Positions 1-9,526 of a stretch of DNA of 64,000 bases are shown one piece after another; position 1 is the stretch's first letter, and every line of letters starts with the position of its first letter. Origin of the DNA: Rhodococcus koreensis (lineage in GTDB: Bacteria; Actinomycetota; Actinomycetes; Mycobacteriales; Mycobacteriaceae); assembly GCF_900105905.1 (NCBI RefSeq), contig NZ_FNSV01000004.1, positions 62,001 to 126,000 of the forward strand, given 5' to 3'. Below the pieces are notes generated by a model. That model was not told where the DNA came from and made no database searches. It saw only the letters and a list, made by a program, of their open reading frames with translations. The translations under genes and the position numbers were made by a program.

Positions 1-2154
1 CAATCCTGGCTGACCGCACTGATACACCTGACCCGTCCGGTAACCCGCTGGCTGTGGGCACGCTGGTGGAGCCGGCTACTCATCCGCCTCATCGCCGGCT
101 GGCACGCGGCCGGCGCCATCTTGATGATCGTGGCCACCCCGGCTCTCGCCGATCCCGCCGGCGGCGGCGGTGCGAACCCGTTCTTCGCCTGGATGAATCT
201 GAAAGATTCGCACGGCATCGACGCGTGGAGCTACTTCCTGTCCATCGACAAAGGCAACGCCTCGGTGGGCGGCGGCTGGCGCATGATCTGGGCGTACATC
301 ATCACCCTCGAATACGAGGTCTTCCGCTTCCTGATGGCAACGGCCATCTGGTTCATCACCTGGGTGCTCTCGTTCGAATGGCTCGACCTGATCCTCACCC
401 CCGTGCGCACCATCGCCGACTCGGTCACCTCCATCACCGACCAGTTCGCGCTGACCCCGCTGATGCTCACAGTCGCCGGACTCAGCGTCGCCATCTGGAT
501 CATCCGCGGCCGATTCTCCACCGGAATCTACGAGCTCCTCATGTCCTGCGTCATCGCGGCCGCGGCCGTGGGCGTTCTCTCGAACCCGGTCGATCGCGTC
601 CTCGGGGACGACGGACTGGTGCTGTCGGCGCGAAATGTGGGCCTGGAGGTTGCCTCAGGGCTCGCGAACGGTGGTGATACCAGCGGAAACCCGCAGACCG
701 AGATCGACACGATCGAATCGAAACTCATCGATACGTTCATCCGCCAACCAACGCAACTGATCAACTTCGGAGTCGTTCTCGATGCCCCGGAAAACAACGG
801 GAAATGCGTCAAAGAGTTCGACGCCGCGTACCTCGCGAAGCCCAAGGAACCTGGACTCGCGGACAAAGCACAGGATGTCGTCTCCGAGGTCGCCCCTGGG
901 GCAGGCGTAGCCCTTGACCTGATCAATCCCGACGCGAAACCGGAAGACCGCGTCAAAGATGCCATCGCCAAGTGTGAGGGGGAGGACGGGCCGATGAAGG
1001 CCTATGCCGACAACCCCGGTCCCGGACAAGCAATGGGCCTGTTCTTCCTGAACTTCGCCGGCGCACTCCTCATGGCCTTCGCGATCTACCTCGCCGGCCG
1101 ATTGATCATCGCCGCAGGTGTCTCGATCGGCAACGCCATCAAATCGATACCAGGAGTCGTCCTCGCCATCGCACCCCCGATGCGCGGGCAGTTCTGGCGG
1201 ACCATCGCCAACGCCGCAATGGCGTTGCTGCAGATGATCTTCGCCATCGTCTTCCTCGTCGGCTACGTCATGGTCGTCGAGGATCTCTTCGCTGCAGACG
1301 AATCGAACCTGATCCGCACGGTGTTCTTCGTCGACATCTTCCTGGTCACCGCACTTCTCCTCTACCGCCGAGCGGTCAAGGGAATGAAGCGAATGTCGGA
1401 CAACCTGGCAACAATCCTGGCTAAACGGCCCAACGCCGCACCGACCGCCATCAGTCGCTCAACGCCCACCACAGCGCGCGACATCGCTGCGATGGCCGCC
1501 AACGGACGCCACATGTACCAGGGCGGAAAGGCCGTGGTGAAGGGGGCAGGAGCACTAGCGAAGAAGTCCGGCACTGCCGCGGCAACGACCGGAAAGGTCG
1601 CAGCCGGCGCCACGTCGACCGCAGCAACCGGCGGGGCGGCTGCAGTGCTGGTTGCCGGACGGGCCCTCTCCTCGACGGCGAAGCGAGCGAAGAACAAGGT
1701 CGACTCGATCGCCGATCCCGACAGCTACCCGAAGTCCACCTCCGGCGCGGCCCGTGCCCAGACCAGTCGTGGAACCGCCGCTACGAACGCTGCTGCCGAC
1801 GCTGTCCGGAGTCGACTGTCGAAAACGGCGGTGTCGGACAAGGCCGGCATCAAGCACCCCATCGGGGTCGCCCCGTCATGGCCGGTCGCCCACCCTGGCC
1901 AGGTCCGTGCCTCGGCCACGACAACCAGTGGTCCGGACGGTCGCCGATTCCGCGCATTCACCACCACATCTGGGGCGCCGGTGATGTTGCCGACTACACC
2001 GAGCCGCACCCCGCGACCAGCCAGACCTGCCTCTCCTGAAACAGGGATCCCCAACGGTTCAGGGTCGAAGACTGCTCAACTGCTCGCTGCCGCCGCGCAG
2101 TCCGGTTCCGCGCCGGTGGTCAAGCCAAGCGCACTGGCCCACCGAGCTCGCTGA
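1..2154 (+). CDS. VirB6/TrbL-like conjugal transfer membrane protein (5' end outside window)
   Basis: The reading frame is open from base 1, so the true start lies upstream of the window. The first in-window candidates (TTG 121, ATG 124) would cut into a hydrophobic leader ending ATPALADP, which looks like a signal-peptide cleavage site. Hydrophobic segments follow around bases 280-390, 450-590 and 1030-1380, separated by a polar loop. The C-terminal third is long, Ala/Thr/Pro-rich and presumably cytoplasmic. This architecture fits the polytopic TrbL/VirB6 component of a type IV secretion channel in actinobacterial conjugation modules. The stop overlaps the next start by one base (TGATG), indicating translational coupling to the cell-wall hydrolase. 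The family call rests on topology and neighbourhood. Confidence 0.72.
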   Translation, partial: QSWLTALIHLTRPVTRWLWARWWSRLLIRLIAGWHAAGAILMIVATPALADPAGGGGANPFFAWMNLKDSHGIDAWSYFLSIDKGNASVGGGWRMIWAYIITLEYEVFRFLMATAIWFITWVLSFEWLDLILTPVRTIADSVTSITDQFALTPLMLTVAGLSVAIWIIRGRFSTGIYELLMSCVIAAAAVGVLSNPVDRVLGDDGLVLSARNVGLEVASGLANGGDTSGNPQTEIDTIESKLIDTFIRQPTQLINFGVVLDAPENNGKCVKEFDAAYLAKPKEPGLADKAQDVVSEVAPGAGVALDLINPDAKPEDRVKDAIAKCEGEDGPMKAYADNPGPGQAMGLFFLNFAGALLMAFAIYLAGRLIIAAGVSIGNAIKSIPGVVLAIAPPMRGQFWRTIANAAMALLQMIFAIVFLVGYVMVVEDLFAADESNLIRTVFFVDIFLVTALLLYRRAVKGMKRMSDNLATILAKRPNAAPTAISRSTPTTARDIAAMAANGRHMYQGGKAVVKGAGALAKKSGTAAATTGKVAAGATSTAATGGAAAVLVAGRALSSTAKRAKNKVDSIADPDSYPKSTSGAARAQTSRGTAATNAAADAVRSRLSKTAVSDKAGIKHPIGVAPSWPVAHPGQVRASATTTSGPDGRRFRAFTTTSGAPVMLPTTPSRTPRPARPASPETGIPNGSGSKTAQLLAAAAQSGSAPVVKPSALAHRAR

Positions 2155-3806
2155 TGACGCTCCTCGACACACCACCGTCGACCCCGGATACACAGGAAGG
2201 CAGCTCGAAAAAGTGGTGGTGGCTGCTCGCCGGCATGCCCGCCTTCGCCATGGTCATCATGATGGCTCCGATACTGGTCATCCTCGCGGCAACCGGTAGT
2301 GACACGAACTGCGGTCAACCTGTGCCAGACGCCAGGGGCGGCAGCCTCATCGGCATCAAACCCGGATCCCTCGCGGTCCCGATGGCCGAAGGCACCTACA
2401 CCATCAGCTCACCCTTCGGTATGCGCGAGGCAGGCATGCACGACGGCCAGGACTACGCAGCACCACTGGACACCCCGTTCTACGCCGCCGGTAACGGCGA
2501 AGTCATCGCCGCCGAGCCCGCCGCCGGCTACGGACACTGGATTCGGATCCGGCACACCATCGATGGCCAGATCGTCGAATCCCTATACGGGCACATGCAG
2601 GCCTCCGGAGTCCTCGTCCACACCGGAGACAAGGTCACAGCGGGCCAACTGATCGGCAAGATGGGCAGCGAAGGACAGTCGAGCGGACCGCATCTTCACT
2701 TCGGCATCTACCCCGGAGGCTGGTCACTGGGCGGCGGAGTAGATCCCATTCCGTGGCTCACACAACAAGGAACCATCTCGCCCAATGGCGGACCAGCAGA
2801 GCCGGTCGCACATACCAATTCCACCGGTGGAGATCTACCGCCGCTGCCCGCCGAGAAAGGCAGCGAAGCGCACATGCAGGTCGACTCCATCCGCGTCATG
2901 CGCACCATCGCGGCAGCCTTCCCCGAGATCCCAACCATCGGCGGATGGCGCCCAACAGACGACGTCGCCCCGGACCACCCCGACGGGCGCGCGGTCGACA
3001 TCATGATTCCCGACTCCGCGAGCGCCCAAGGGAAGGCGCTCGGCGACAAGATCGCCCTATACCTCCAACAGAACAAAGCGGCCCTCAACGTCGAGTACTT
3101 GATCTGGCAACAGCGCTACTGGGATGGCACCGGTGACTGGTCACTGATGGAGGACCGTCACGGCTACACCGCAAACCACTTCGACCACGTACACGTCACA
3201 CTCACAGGCGGCGGGATGCCGACCCCCGACACCCACTACGGCAGCGCTCCGGGCAGTACGACCACCACGGAGCCGTGCCCGCCAGAGGTCGGTGATCAGA
3301 CCAAGTTCGCCCCTGACAGCATCCCGCCGCAATACACCAACGCAGTCTCGGCCGCTGGGTCCCTGTGCCCAGAGGTGAGCCCGATCCTGGTTGCCGGCAT
3401 CGTTCAACAAGAGTCCGGATTCAACGAAAAGGCCGTCAGCAAAGGCGATGGCGTAAATCAGGGCGGCGCCGAAGGAATGAGTCAGTTCATGCCGGAGACC
3501 TGGAAGGCATTCGGCACGGATTCCGGACTAGATCGAAACGGAAACACGGAACCACCGAACGCTGCCGACCCGTTCAATCCGTACGACGCGATCGCCTCGG
3601 AAGGGCGCTATCTCTGCCACATCGCCGACTACCTTCGACCGCATCACGACAGCGGGGCCGTCCGCGGCGACTTCACCGATCTGATCATCGCCGCCTACAA
3701 CGGCGGGGAGGGTGCCGTCGTCACCTACGGCGGGATTCCGCCATTCGCCCAGACCCAGGCATACGTTCCCGCCGTGCGTCAGCGCATGACGAAGTTGGCA
3801 GCCTGA
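2154..3806 (+). CDS. Membrane-anchored M23 peptidase / SLT transglycosylase, conjugation-associated
   Basis: This 550-residue bifunctional wall hydrolase probably opens peptidoglycan for the transfer apparatus. Residues about 20-45 form one transmembrane anchor. Residues about 90-190 are a LytM/M23 metallopeptidase, with the zinc motif in MHDGQDYAA and the terminal HLHFG. Residues about 240-350 form a middle domain containing WRP, DHPDGRAVDIM and FDHVHV, resembling the peptidoglycan-binding or peptidase-like domains often found between these two. Residues about 400-545 are a soluble lytic transglycosylase, with catalytic Glu in QQESGF and the motifs GMSQFMP and AAYNGG. It is coupled to the VirB6-like gene by a one-base overlap and followed by a strong hairpin, so it is the last gene of the transfer operon. 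Confidence 0.87.
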   Translation: MTLLDTPPSTPDTQEGSSKKWWWLLAGMPAFAMVIMMAPILVILAATGSDTNCGQPVPDARGGSLIGIKPGSLAVPMAEGTYTISSPFGMREAGMHDGQDYAAPLDTPFYAAGNGEVIAAEPAAGYGHWIRIRHTIDGQIVESLYGHMQASGVLVHTGDKVTAGQLIGKMGSEGQSSGPHLHFGIYPGGWSLGGGVDPIPWLTQQGTISPNGGPAEPVAHTNSTGGDLPPLPAEKGSEAHMQVDSIRVMRTIAAAFPEIPTIGGWRPTDDVAPDHPDGRAVDIMIPDSASAQGKALGDKIALYLQQNKAALNVEYLIWQQRYWDGTGDWSLMEDRHGYTANHFDHVHVTLTGGGMPTPDTHYGSAPGSTTTTEPCPPEVGDQTKFAPDSIPPQYTNAVSAAGSLCPEVSPILVAGIVQQESGFNEKAVSKGDGVNQGGAEGMSQFMPETWKAFGTDSGLDRNGNTEPPNAADPFNPYDAIASEGRYLCHIADYLRPHHDSGAVRGDFTDLIIAAYNGGEGAVVTYGGIPPFAQTQAYVPAVRQRMTKLAA

Positions 3807-3883
3807 TGCCCGCCCGGAACGTTATTGCCTCAGAACGATCAGTGCCGCTTGTGTGCAGCCAATTGCCGGCACGATCGACGGCC

Positions 3884-3914
3884 GGATACCGATCGCATCT
3901 TGCGATCGGTATCC
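3884..3914 (+). terminator. Hairpin terminator after transfer operon
   Basis: A perfect 14-bp stem (GGATACCGATCGCA and its complement) with a 3-base loop lies 78 bases after the hydrolase stop. There is no long T tract, as is common in GC-rich actinobacteria. Confidence 0.75.
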
Positions 3915-4528
3915 CGTCTCGTGCCCCTGGCAATCACTCAGAACGATAAGAGCGCCGCAATGGGTATGCACTCGCGGATCAGTCAGAGGCGAACGGAAAC
4001 CGCTCGGCGCACAGAGGCTTGCTCGTCACGGCACCGGGTTGATGAAAGGCGACGGAGGTGAAGGGAACCGTCCAGGCTAGTGTGTGGGATTGCGAAGTCA
4101 GCAATTCGATGAGACGCAATGCCTGGGACATTTCACCTCTGGATGGGCTCGGCGGGGCACAGAAAGTTGTTGCCTGAGCGCGAGAGAATCCTCCAGCGGC
4201 GCTTGCGCTCCACCCTTGCTCTCTTCGTTGCGCTGTGTGGAGCGTATCGCACGTGTCAAGGGCTGGTTGGTGAATCCAGTTGTGTCCCGGCTCAGTGCAT
4301 CTGATGCCGACTCAGCAGATCTGATGCGACCGACGGTCGATCTGATGCCTGACTCGGTGAATCTGATGCGGGGTCCCCTGGTCGCGGTCGACGTCCTCGT
4401 GCGTCGGGACTCAGCCCACGTGCAATCGGTCGGGCGGCACGCCAACAAATTCCACGCGCATCAGATTCAGTGAGGCGAAGTCGAACATTGCGGCTCAGAC
4501 AATCTGACGCACCGCAGGTCGGCGGCAT

Positions 4529-4577
4529 CAGATGCACTGAGTCAGGACAAGTTGTTGTCCCGGCTCAGTGAAGATGG
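4529..4577. repeat. Imperfect inverted repeat, copy 1
   Basis: Left arm CAGATGCACTGAGTCAGGAC and a right arm reading CCCGGCTCAGTGAAGATG face each other around a GTTG centre. The same structure recurs at 4778-4825. Confidence 0.6.
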
Positions 4578-4777
4578 CGAAGACTCACTGAATCTGGCGA
4601 GGGCGGCCGACAATATAGCGGACGGCTCAGCGAACCTGGAGAATCCGAGGTGCTCACCCACGATCGGGAATGATTCGACGCACCAGAGTTCCACGCTCGC
4701 CAGATTCTTTGATCCAGACGTTGCCGCGGCGACTCAATAGACCTGGCGAACCGCAGGCGCTCCGGCTGTGATCTCGC

Positions 4778-4825
4778 CAGATGCACTGAGTCAGGACAGT
4801 TGTTGTCATGGCTCACTGCATCTGA
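4778..4825. repeat. Imperfect inverted repeat, copy 2
   Basis: A second copy of the structure at 4529. The left arm CAGATGCACTGAGTCAGGAC is identical and the right arm reads TGGCTCACTGCATCTG. The two copies are 249 bases apart in the same orientation. Confidence 0.6.
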
Positions 4826-5749
4826 GGTCGACTCGGTGAATCTGATGCGAACAGCGGCCAATCTGACCCCGGCAAAGGCAGTTTGATTCGGGGTCCCTGA
4901 CCAGCGCTCCGATCGCGGGTGTTGCTTCCAGGAAGTTTGCGACGACAGGCCACTGTCCGTGTGCATCCGACTGGTTGAGCCGCGCGACGAGGTCGACACG
5001 GCCAATCTGATGCATCTCGGGAACAGGATGTCGTTTCTCATCAGTTTCGTTGAGTCGGGACAGGTGTCTTGCCACGCCACCACTCCATCACGGCGGTTGC
5101 ACACCATCTGCTAGGCGGAATTCTTTGGGCCAGCTGCGGAAGACTCCACGTGAAGCGATGCCGCACGACAGTGATTAGAAGGTTGCAGCGTTCGTGTCAC
5201 ACACGTCCCCCTTCCGGGATCTTCCTCCGAGTATGGGAGAGCAGTCGGCGACGAACTTGAGTGCAGCCCACATGGGAGAGGAGCAGCGTGGAAATGCGCT
5301 CTGATTGACGAGTAGTAGCCGCAAGTTTCGTGACGGATAAGCAGTCCGGCGCGTCGAGTGGAAGACTGCGCGCCGCCGAATACAGACCAGCTGCCGGTTC
5401 TAGGGAACTCGGGTGACTATGCAATCTTTCGGCTGTGGAGGGTTATGCGATCCCACGGCGGCGATCATCGGGCAGATCCGCCCGGTCCCAGCCCCACAGC
5501 GGCTGTCGCTTCCCTCCAGCCCGCACCGCATTCGGCGTGACCACTTCGACCACAGTCCATCTTGACACTCTGCGATGCACTAGGCCGGCCATGGCGAGTC
5601 GGCACCCAAATCTGCCCATAGCGAGGCGATGCCCCTGACCCAAACCACCGCGCGACCCCGATGATCAAACTTCATTTCGCAGACCCTCAAAGACACGAAA
5701 ACCCCTTGGTGGGGTGGCTTCAGATTCACGAACCGCTCCGCGGCATGCG

Positions 5750-5777
5750 TTGAGGAGGACTCGCTCGTCCTCCTCAA
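5750..5777. promoter_or_regulatory. Leader hairpin upstream of first rep-like gene
   Basis: A perfect 11-bp inverted repeat (TTGAGGAGGAC, 6-base loop, GTCCTCCTCAA) lies about 105 bases before the Rep start. Because the loop-side strand carries GGAGG-like sequence, it could be a transcript attenuator, a translation-control element or an antisense-RNA target. The function is inferred from position only. Confidence 0.5.
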
Positions 5778-5881
5778 CCACGAGGGTGAAGGCCTCGCCG
5801 AGCCGTCACATTCTCTGAGGGTGAGAGTCGGAGGTTCGCTGCTTCCGACACTCGTACTGCATTCCCCGAAGGGACCTACCT

Positions 5882-7186
5882 ATGCCAGGTATGGCGTCTC
5901 ATGCTAACGCATGCCGTAAATCAGCTTCAACACAACTCGTTTCGCCCACCGAACCCAGGTCGTCGGCCCGCGGCGGGACGCGCATTCCGCAGTCCTCGGA
6001 AGTCGACGCCTGGGAGGCGTCCGTCTACGCCGCCACCCAAGCCATCAACGAGCTCCACGAGTACAACCGCGGTACCGGGCAACGCGGCAACTCCTTCACC
6101 CTCCCCACCACACCAGGACGCGAAGCCGCCATCCCCGTCTGGTCCGGACGCATCGAATGGCTACGCCAGGTCCGCCACCACATCACCCACAACACCATCG
6201 GCCAGGCCGCACTCACCACCCACAGCATCAGCATCGAACGCATTATGGCCGTCGCCGCAGCCCATGCCCGATTCGCGGATTCCACCACCGGCCGTGGTGT
6301 TACCGCCTCCCGGCAACTCATCGCACACCACGCCGGCGTCTCACTCTCCGTCGTCAACCGTGCCCGCCGCGTCCTCAAAACCCTCCACATGGGCATCGAG
6401 CTCGAACGCGGCCGAACCCTTCGCACCCACGAATACATGGCCGCAGAACTCCACCACGGCGGCCAACAGCACCAAGCAGCCTCCGTGTGGGCACTCAGCT
6501 CCCCGAAACACATCGTCGACACCACTCCACCACCCGCGAGCCGACCCCAGCGGCCCCACCGCACCCGCGCCACCCGACGCCTCGCACGCCACCGCACCCG
6601 ACCCCAACAACCCACCACCGCAACTCATCCCCAGGCCACCGGCGCTGACACCCTATCCCCCAGTACTTACGTTCCTACACATATTCTTTCGTTACGAAGT
6701 ACTCACCAACGCGCACATGCGCGGCACACCACATCCACCCGGCAACCTCGACCACTCCACCTCCAACGAGCAGCCGCCACCCTCGCCTCCCGCTCCCCTG
6801 TTCTCGCCCACGACCATATCGGCCACATCTGCGACACCCTCCACGCCGTCGGCATCGACACCACCCACTGGACCGGCCACGACATCGCACACACCCTCGA
6901 CCGAGACACCCGAGAACGCGGCTGGACCTGGCCCACAACCGACCACATCGAAGCACCCGTCGCCCTGCTCCGCTGGCGACTCACCCAGATCAACTGGACC
7001 GGGCCATCACCCACCCAACTCCGCGCCACAGCCGACGCAGAACGGCGCCGCGAACAGGCAGCCCGCCGCACCGCGATCGCACAACGCAACGCCACACAAG
7101 CAACCCACGGACAGCGGCAAGCCGCGCTTGCTCAGATCCGCCGAACCCTGGATCACACCACACATCAGCGAGTTGACCTCCGATGA
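5882..7186 (+). CDS. Plasmid replication initiator-like protein (Rep1)
   Basis: This 434-residue protein is homologous along its length to the one at 39880-41127: shared blocks include the N-terminal GRxASxPxWxGR-like segment, SVWAL(S/T)SPK, RQPRP and the C-terminal LRWRLTQI(N/D)WT(G/R)PSP. Residues about 140-170 (SRQLIAHHAGVSLSVVNRAR) form a helix-turn-helix typical of winged-helix initiators. A basic Ala/Arg-rich tail follows. Pairs of such genes on an actinobacterial plasmid, one beside par genes, favour a Rep role, but I cannot name a characterised relative with certainty. The central linker is encoded by an AT-rich island with an inverted repeat (6662-6703). An overlapping frame of similar length is a GC-bias shadow. 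Confidence 0.62.
   Translation: MPGMASHANACRKSASTQLVSPTEPRSSARGGTRIPQSSEVDAWEASVYAATQAINELHEYNRGTGQRGNSFTLPTTPGREAAIPVWSGRIEWLRQVRHHITHNTIGQAALTTHSISIERIMAVAAAHARFADSTTGRGVTASRQLIAHHAGVSLSVVNRARRVLKTLHMGIELERGRTLRTHEYMAAELHHGGQQHQAASVWALSSPKHIVDTTPPPASRPQRPHRTRATRRLARHRTRPQQPTTATHPQATGADTLSPSTYVPTHILSLRSTHQRAHARHTTSTRQPRPLHLQRAAATLASRSPVLAHDHIGHICDTLHAVGIDTTHWTGHDIAHTLDRDTRERGWTWPTTDHIEAPVALLRWRLTQINWTGPSPTQLRATADAERRREQAARRTAIAQRNATQATHGQRQAALAQIRRTLDHTTHQRVDLR
6662..6703. other. AT-rich island with inverted repeat inside rep1 (candidate origin element)
   Basis: Within a very GC-rich gene, AGTACTT at 6662-6668 and AAGTACT at 6697-6703 flank an AT-rich core. The homologous linker of the second rep gene also contains an AT-rich island with inverted repeats. 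Origins located within rep genes are known from Streptomyces linear plasmids; assignment here is inference. Confidence 0.4.
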
Positions 7187-7433
7187 GCCATTCGGATGGA
7201 GGTGCACTGAGCTCCCGAGGAGTCATCCGCCGGCACCGGGCCGCACACCAGATAATCGACCGGACATTACTTCTGATGGCAACAAGACCGGATACGAGGC
7301 TACCTGGATCGTGTTTTGTCTCAACGGATCTCTCTGCGGCAGTTCGAGGCTCGTTGGCGGTCAGGGATGAACGGAACCGCCCACCGTTGCAGTGGGTCGG
7401 CGTGGTGCGGCGCATGATGGATACGGTGTCACC

Positions 7434-8441
7434 ATGACTGACTGGGTACAGCAAGCGCAGCACCTCACCGACGAGGTACTGCGACCAGCCGCGACGGAGG
7501 TGGACGGGTCGGGGATGATCCCGCAATCGCACTTCGAAACACTGCGCGACCAGGGGTTCTACGGCCTCGCCTTCACCTCCAAGGACCCCGTCACCACCCT
7601 CGCGGACGTCGGCGAGATCCTCGTCAGTGGGTGCCTGGCGACCGCATTCGTCTGGGCCCAGCACCACGGGACCCTGCTCCGGTTGCTGATGTCGAGGAAC
7701 GATGCCCTCAAGGCACAATTTCTCGCCGACCTGCGAAGCGGCGCCATCACGGCCGGCGTTTCCGGTAGCGGCTACGCCAACCCGGACAACCCCCTGGTCG
7801 TCGCCACCGAAACCGACGATGGATACACCATTACCGGGCGGGCGCCGTTTGTCACGGGATGGGGCTACGTCGACGTCATCGGCGTCACCGCATACGACAC
7901 CCGAGCAGACAAAACCGTCACCTTCCTCATCGACGCCATCGACGGCCCGAACATCCACTCGAAGCGAATCCCGCTGTCCGCGGCCGACGCATCCAACACC
8001 GTGCAACTGACCTTTAACGGACACCACATCCCCCACACCGCAGTCATCCACGTCCGAAAGACTCCTCGCGGCGGACTCAGCATCGCGGACCGGGCGATTC
8101 TCAGGATCAACGGCTCCCTCGCCCTCGGCGTGGCACGATCATGCCTGACCGAAGCCGACCGAATCGGACACCCCTGCCCACATCTGTGGGAAACACACAC
8201 CATGCTCCGCGAGGCTCTCAACAACGCGGCCACTGGCGACGGAGACATCTACGACGCCCGCGCCCGAGCCAGCCAATTCGCCGTCACCGCCGCCAACTAC
8301 GTCGCCACCGCCGCAGGAAGCCCATCCGTCCAACGCGGCGAACCCACCGAGAGAATGGTCCGGGAAGCCGCCTTCAGCATGGTCTGCACAACCACCCCGG
8401 AAATCAAGTCACGCATCCTGACCACCTGTCACCCCCTGTGA
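7434..8441 (+). CDS. Acyl-CoA dehydrogenase family protein
   Basis: The 335-residue protein is read from ATG 7434; an in-frame GTG at 7392 would add 14 unlikely residues. The N-terminal helical segment has the family's DQGFYGL motif. The middle beta region contains GVSGSGYANPDNP and ITGRAPFVTGWGYVD, matching the FAD/substrate region. The C-terminal end has MVREAAFSMV with the typical R-E-A-x-F pattern near the active site. It is slightly shorter than the usual 370-390 residues. It stands alone between plasmid genes, so the substrate cannot be inferred. No strong ribosome site is visible, which leaves the start a little uncertain. Confidence 0.8.
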   Translation: MTDWVQQAQHLTDEVLRPAATEVDGSGMIPQSHFETLRDQGFYGLAFTSKDPVTTLADVGEILVSGCLATAFVWAQHHGTLLRLLMSRNDALKAQFLADLRSGAITAGVSGSGYANPDNPLVVATETDDGYTITGRAPFVTGWGYVDVIGVTAYDTRADKTVTFLIDAIDGPNIHSKRIPLSAADASNTVQLTFNGHHIPHTAVIHVRKTPRGGLSIADRAILRINGSLALGVARSCLTEADRIGHPCPHLWETHTMLREALNNAATGDGDIYDARARASQFAVTAANYVATAAGSPSVQRGEPTERMVREAAFSMVCTTTPEIKSRILTTCHPL

Positions 8442-8552
8442 ACCTGCGAGACCGAGGCGCGATGACACCCGAGTTGAGTGAAACGTTCACGACAGTAGCG
8501 GCAAGCTGCTCACACATCCTCGGTCCCATTGCCGGCGTCCCGCTCCCGGCAC

Positions 8553-8606
8553 GCCGTCCACGAACAGCGGGAATCCGCACTCGCACAGATCCGCCAGGCC
8601 TGCACC
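8553..8606 (+). pseudogene. Fragment of a rep-gene 3' end
   Basis: The translated piece HEQRESALAQIRQA and its DNA resemble the C-terminus of the Rep1 gene (HGQRQAALAQIRRT near 7110-7150). It has no intact frame around it and is a recombination remnant. Confidence 0.5.
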
Positions 8607-8723
8607 AAGCCCGGCCAAAGCAACACGATCTTCGATTTATCGCAACAGGGCGTGCACCCACCGACGGGAGCCCACCACGCGAGCACCCAAGTCCTCACAA
8701 CGATCGTCTGCAACGAGCCCAGC

Positions 8724-8742
8724 GTGATGCACGGTGCATCAC
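8724..8742. repeat. Isolated copy of the 19-bp plasmid palindrome
   Basis: An exact GTGATGCACGGTGCATCAC copy. It is the only one left of 28.9 kb and lies among relics, so it probably arrived with rearranged DNA from the main array. Confidence 0.85.
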
Positions 8743-8839
8743 CTGCACCCCGGATCGTGGGTGCGACCAGACCGGATGGCGATCTCTCTGCAATGTCTGG
8801 CACGGTCAATGCCCAACACAAGCGAATCAGCGATACACC

Positions 8840-9154
8840 TCAGGTGTCATGCAGGAACGCTCGAAGTCGCTCAAGCACCAGCTCAGGTCGTTGATCGACA
8901 ACCCAGTGACCGACGCCGTCGACCGTCTCGAGCCGAAAACCATCTGTGTGCTCGGCATACCCGCGCAGCAGCGTCGGAGTGATCACCGGGTCCCCCACTC
9001 CGTGCAGGAACCGCATCGGAACATCAACGGAGGTATTCGCGACTTCACCGGTACGGATCAATTCTCGCGTCAGGAATGTGCGATACCAGCGCGAGCCGGC
9101 CACGCAACCAAGATGTCCCCCAACTCGGTGGGTCGGCCACACCTCAGCCACCAA
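8840..9154 (-). pseudogene. C-terminal fragment of an alpha/beta hydrolase
   Basis: The minus-strand frame encodes a typical C-terminal half of an epoxide hydrolase-like alpha/beta hydrolase: a cap segment, then DVPMRFLHGVGDPV (acid-residue strand) and VDGVGHWVVDQRPELV (catalytic His loop). The nucleophile elbow and the oxyanion region are absent upstream, where the frame degenerates. It is a truncated, presumably non-functional gene. Confidence 0.72.
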
Positions 9155-9265
9155 TCGTGCCTACTACACGCCCTCCCGAAACGCGGACAGTCGGAGCGTC
9201 ATACCAGTGGACTAGAACCATTCCGTAGTCGTTGTCGACAAGCCCCGCCGCCGTGGTGAGCGCAA

Positions 9266-9526
9266 TCAGTGTCCGTAGTGGTAACGGCAGGCAGCAATGC
9301 GGATCTGATCATCGACAATTTTATAAACCAGCCGGTGCTCATCGGTGATACGCCGGGACCAGTAGCCCTGAAAACCGTGCTTGAGGGGCTCGGGCTTGCC
9401 GATTCCGTCATTCCCGTTGCGTTCGACATCCTTGAGTAGTGTGTTGATCCGCTTGACGATCTTCCGATCCTGCGCCTGCCACCAGACGTAGTCCTCCCAC
9501 GCAGACTCGTCCCAGACAAGCTTCAT
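9266..9526 (-). CDS. yoeB: YoeB-family mRNA interferase toxin
   Basis: This 86-residue toxin has the complete family layout: MKLVWDESAWEDYVWW at the start, a helical IVKRINTLLKD, the GKPEPLKH loop and RRITDEHRLVY. It ends with the catalytic RYHYGH. Known YoeB proteins cleave mRNA at the ribosomal A site and are neutralised by YefM. Its start overlaps the antitoxin stop by four bases (ATGA), so the two are co-translated with the antitoxin first. The length is normal and the catalytic His-Tyr pair is present, so it looks functional. Confidence 0.95.
   Translation of the reverse strand: MKLVWDESAWEDYVWWQAQDRKIVKRINTLLKDVERNGNDGIGKPEPLKHGFQGYWSRRITDEHRLVYKIVDDQIRIAACRYHYGH

Larger units (their letters stand above)
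3915..5749. other. Gene-poor region with degenerate direct and inverted repeats
   Basis: I see no convincing coding sequence here; the short open frames lack ribosome sites and recognisable domains. From about 4290 to 4860 the DNA carries many variants of CTCAGTGAATCTGATGC in both orientations, for example around 4290, 4313, 4332, 4353, 4460, 4527, 4590, 4778 and 4810. The segment sits between the transfer operon and the first rep-like gene, so it could be a control or origin region, or the residue of small repeats. Confidence 0.5.

Noticed and set aside
5901..7370. 489-codon open frame overlapping rep1 in another frame
   Set aside because: Pro/Ser/Thr-rich low-complexity translation, a GC-bias shadow. 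The overlapping frame matches Rep2.
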